DNA from: Bulleidia sp.
GTDB lineage: Bacteria; Bacillota_I; Bacilli_A; Erysipelotrichales; Erysipelotrichaceae
DNA: 7,993 nt
Assembly: GCA_016293365.1 (NCBI GenBank)
Contig: JAEDEK010000088.1
Location: 1-7,993, forward strand
Reading direction: 5' to 3'
The notes beneath the pieces were generated by a model. The model saw only the letters and a program-made list of their open reading frames with translations, was not told the DNA's origin and made no database searches. Within the stretch, counting starts at the first letter, position 1; each line of letters starts with the position of its first letter. Below are positions 6,038 to 7,993 of this stretch, in pieces. A program made the position numbers and the translations under genes.

Positions 6038-7333
6038 ATGCAGAATTTCATGAACTGGATGGAAGCGCATGTCATGCCTGTTGCGGGAAAACTTGGAACA
6101 AACCGTTATCTGAAAGCGATCAGTTCCGGCTTTATCGCCATCATGGCAGCTACAATCGTCGGCTCCATCTTCACACTCATCGGTAACCTGCCTTTTACAG
6201 GCTGGACCGCATGGCTTGCTTCTACAGGCCTCAATAAGATTCTGGCACTGCCAGGTCAGTGTACAACCGATCTGATTGCCGTTTATGCAGTCTTCTTCAT
6301 TGCATACAACCTGGCTCAGACATTTGAAGTTGATGGTAAGGGTGCAGGTCTTGCTGCACTGGTATCCTTCTTCGTCGTTACCGGCAGAGCTACTTATTTT
6401 GCTTCAGCTGCTGAAGATGCAGCAGCAGTCAGTGCTCTTTCTACAGGATTCCTTGGTGCAAAGGGTCTGTTTACAGCCATGATCGTTGCCCTGATCGGCG
6501 CAAGAATCTATGTATTCATTGTGAAAAAGGGCTGGGTCATCAAGCTTCCGGATTCCGTACCACCAAATGTTGCGGGTTCCTTCAACGCTTTGATTCCATC
6601 TTTCTTTGTTGTCGTTGTCTTCCTGCTTGTCGCAATGGGTATGAGCTTTACATCCTATGGTGATCTGCACACAATGATCTTCACTGTCATTCAGTCCAAC
6701 CTGATGAGATTCATGGGGGATAACATCTTCTCATGGCTGTTCTTCAACTTCATGACAAACATCCTGTGGTTCTTCGGTCTGCATGGTGGTAATATCGTCG
6801 GTTCCATTACAAACCCGGTATATACACCACTTGCTCTGGAAAACCTGGCTGCTTTTGAAGCTGGTGAAACAGTCATGCCTTATATCATCACAGGTGCCTT
6901 TGGAAAGACATTTACATTCGGTGGTGTCGGTTCCATGTTCGGCTTAGCAATTCTGATGACATTCTTTGCCAAGTCCAAACAGTATAAGATGCTTGGAAAG
7001 CTCTCTCTTCCAACAACATTCTTCTTTATCAATGAACCGCTGCTGTTCGGTATTCCGGTCGTTTTGAATCCACTGTTCTTCCTGCCGCTGATGTTCACAA
7101 CACCACTGCTTGGAACGCTGACATACTTCATGATGAAGATCGGCGTTGTACCGATTCCACATGGCATTCAGCTCCCTTGGACAATGCCTCCGGTATTCAA
7201 CGGATTCCTGCAGGCTGGTATTGGACTGGCAATCTGGGAAGTACTGATGGTTCTTGCTTCCATGGTCATCTACTATCCATTCTTCAAAATGGGTGACAAA
7301 CAGGCTCTTGCTGAAGAAAACGGCGAAGCTTAA
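6038..7333 (+). CDS. PTS EIIC permease, lactose/cellobiose family, stand-alone
   Basis: A 431-residue integral membrane permease of typical CelB/ChbC length with no EIIB domain attached. The N-terminus (FMNWMEAHVMPVAGKLGTNR) is the family's usual amphipathic start, followed by about ten hydrophobic segments. Key features are WFFGLHGG with His249, FTFGGVGSMFG (292-302) and FINEPLLFGIPVVLN with Glu333, the sugar-binding His and Glu of the family. It clearly resembles the EIIC half of the preceding fusion, most strongly in the last 200 residues, but is well diverged, so it may have a different sugar preference. It needs an EIIB in trans, either from the fusion protein or from a gene outside the window. 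Phenylalanine is mostly TTC and the reading frame looks more codon-biased than its neighbour, consistent with higher expression. The start is fixed by AGGAGA at 6027-6032. Confidence 0.94.
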   Translation: MQNFMNWMEAHVMPVAGKLGTNRYLKAISSGFIAIMAATIVGSIFTLIGNLPFTGWTAWLASTGLNKILALPGQCTTDLIAVYAVFFIAYNLAQTFEVDGKGAGLAALVSFFVVTGRATYFASAAEDAAAVSALSTGFLGAKGLFTAMIVALIGARIYVFIVKKGWVIKLPDSVPPNVAGSFNALIPSFFVVVVFLLVAMGMSFTSYGDLHTMIFTVIQSNLMRFMGDNIFSWLFFNFMTNILWFFGLHGGNIVGSITNPVYTPLALENLAAFEAGETVMPYIITGAFGKTFTFGGVGSMFGLAILMTFFAKSKQYKMLGKLSLPTTFFFINEPLLFGIPVVLNPLFFLPLMFTTPLLGTLTYFMMKIGVVPIPHGIQLPWTMPPVFNGFLQAGIGLAIWEVLMVLASMVIYYPFFKMGDKQALAEENGEA

Positions 7334-7348
7334 AATAATACTGAAACA

Positions 7349-7387
7349 AGACTCTGTCCTGATTGTTCTTTGATCAGGACATTGTCT
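7349..7387 (+). other. Intergenic stem-loop between EIIC and deacetylase genes
   Basis: TGTCCTGAT (7355-7363) pairs perfectly with ATCAGGACA (7373-7381) around a 9-base loop. After a small internal loop, AGAC (7349-7352) pairs with GTCT (7384-7387). Only a weak pyrimidine stretch (TTGTCTCTT) follows, just before the ribosome-binding site of the next gene. It may be a leaky terminator or an mRNA-stabilising element lowering expression of the deacetylase relative to the permease. Confidence 0.6.
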
Positions 7388-7403
7388 CTTACAGGAGAAG
7401 AAA

Positions 7404-7993
7404 ATGAAACTTTTAATTCAGTCCGATGACTACGGCATGACACCGGCCGTAGCCGATGGCATCATTTATGGTATTACACATGGTGTTGTACGCAATACAG
7501 GTCTTTTTTCCAACATGCCATGGGCAGCAGAATGTGTGGAGAAGATCAGACCGTATCTGGATCAGATCGCATTCGGCATTGATCTGAATGCTTCCACAGG
7601 CAGCTCTTTACTCGGTTATGACAAAGTACCGAATCTGTGTCATCCGGATGGTTCATTCCTGACATCAAAGGAAAACCGTGCAGCTGATGAAACAGCTGAA
7701 AATCATGACCATGTGGATCATGATCAGCTGTATGCTGAATTTGATGCACAGGTACAGAAGTTCATTGAACTTGTCGGAAAAGTTCCGGATTATATTCATG
7801 CGCATGCCTATGGTACAGCTACAACCGAACGAGTCAGAAGGGAAATCGCTCAGAAATATGACCGCCCATATTCCAAAACAACAGCAGATCTGCTGATCGG
7901 TAATTATGCAAAGATGGGATGGTATATCATGGGGTCACCGGAAGCTCAGCTGAATGAGGATCTGGAATCATTCATCGTTGAAAACAGATCCGG
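7404..7993 (+). CDS. YdjC/ChbG-family carbohydrate deacetylase-like protein, 3'-truncated
   Basis: The first 196 residues of a protein of about 250-300 residues; the frame is open to the window edge. The start has AGGAGA at 7393-7398. The N-terminus (LIQSDDYGMTPAVADGI, residues 4-20) carries the Asp-Asp metal/catalytic motif of the YdjC family. GVVRNTGLFSNMP (27-39) matches the next conserved block. In ChbG this fold removes an acetyl group from N-acetylated chitobiose or its phosphate using a metal held by one Asp and two His. Here the first His block reads FGIDLN, with Asp60 in place of the usual His. The second block reads YIHAHAYG (His132, His134). It may therefore be a divergent subfamily with altered metal binding. 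A histidine/aspartate-rich stretch (ENHDHVDHD, 99-107) lies between. Its place after PTS genes matches ChbG-type operons. Family confident; substrate inferred. Confidence 0.85.
   Translation, partial: MKLLIQSDDYGMTPAVADGIIYGITHGVVRNTGLFSNMPWAAECVEKIRPYLDQIAFGIDLNASTGSSLLGYDKVPNLCHPDGSFLTSKENRAADETAENHDHVDHDQLYAEFDAQVQKFIELVGKVPDYIHAHAYGTATTERVRREIAQKYDRPYSKTTADLLIGNYAKMGWYIMGSPEAQLNEDLESFIVENRS

Noticed and set aside
6111..6124. TGAAAGCG, resembling the left half of a CcpA cre site
   Set aside because: The right half mismatches at three or more consensus positions and the match lies within the EIIC coding sequence, so it is likely chance.

Overview
The window looks like chromosomal DNA of a low-to-mid GC Bacillota. 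GGAGG-type ribosome-binding sites precede nearly every gene. Lac/cellobiose-type PTS permeases and a LicR/MtlR-like PRD regulator sit beside RpiR and YdjC/ChbG-family genes. The gene mix and protein style suggest an Erysipelotrichia-like or related gut Firmicute, but that placement is only an impression. I see no RNA gene, insertion sequence, CRISPR array or phage gene. No stretch above about 110 bases lacks a gene.

Left end (1-1043): two short ChrA-type transporter genes, the first cut by the window edge. They overlap by ATGA and end at a strong intrinsic terminator. This is the usual paired half-size chromate-transporter arrangement and appears unrelated to what follows. Convergent to it, on the minus strand, is an RpiR-family regulator (HTH_6 plus SIS domain) whose start faces the next operon across a 105-bp divergent promoter region.

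Centre and right (1977-7993): a plus-strand sugar-uptake locus. It encodes, in order, a 142-aa four-helix membrane protein of unknown function, a 656-aa BglG/LicR-type regulator (HTH, two PRDs, EIIB-like and EIIA-like domains), a 512-aa EIIB-EIIC fusion of the lactose/cellobiose family, a 431-aa stand-alone EIIC of the same family, and a YdjC/ChbG-like deacetylase cut by the right edge. The first three are tightly packed: one 4-base overlap and one 15-base gap. The stand-alone EIIC and the deacetylase each follow a longer spacer (111 and 70 bases) holding hairpins, and the EIIC may have its own promoter.

Working model (inference): the permeases import and phosphorylate a beta-linked, possibly N-acetylated, di- or oligosaccharide. 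The deacetylase-like protein acts on the imported sugar, as ChbG does for chitobiose. The PRD regulator senses PTS phosphorylation, and the divergent RpiR protein senses a phosphosugar. No Lac-type EIIA and no glycosidase are visible, so these must lie to the right or elsewhere.

I did not find a clearly new biological system. The points most worth a second look are the 142-aa membrane protein coupled to the regulator, a 36-bp near-repeat placed exactly 26 bases after two unrelated stop codons, and an Asp where the deacetylase family usually has a metal-binding His.
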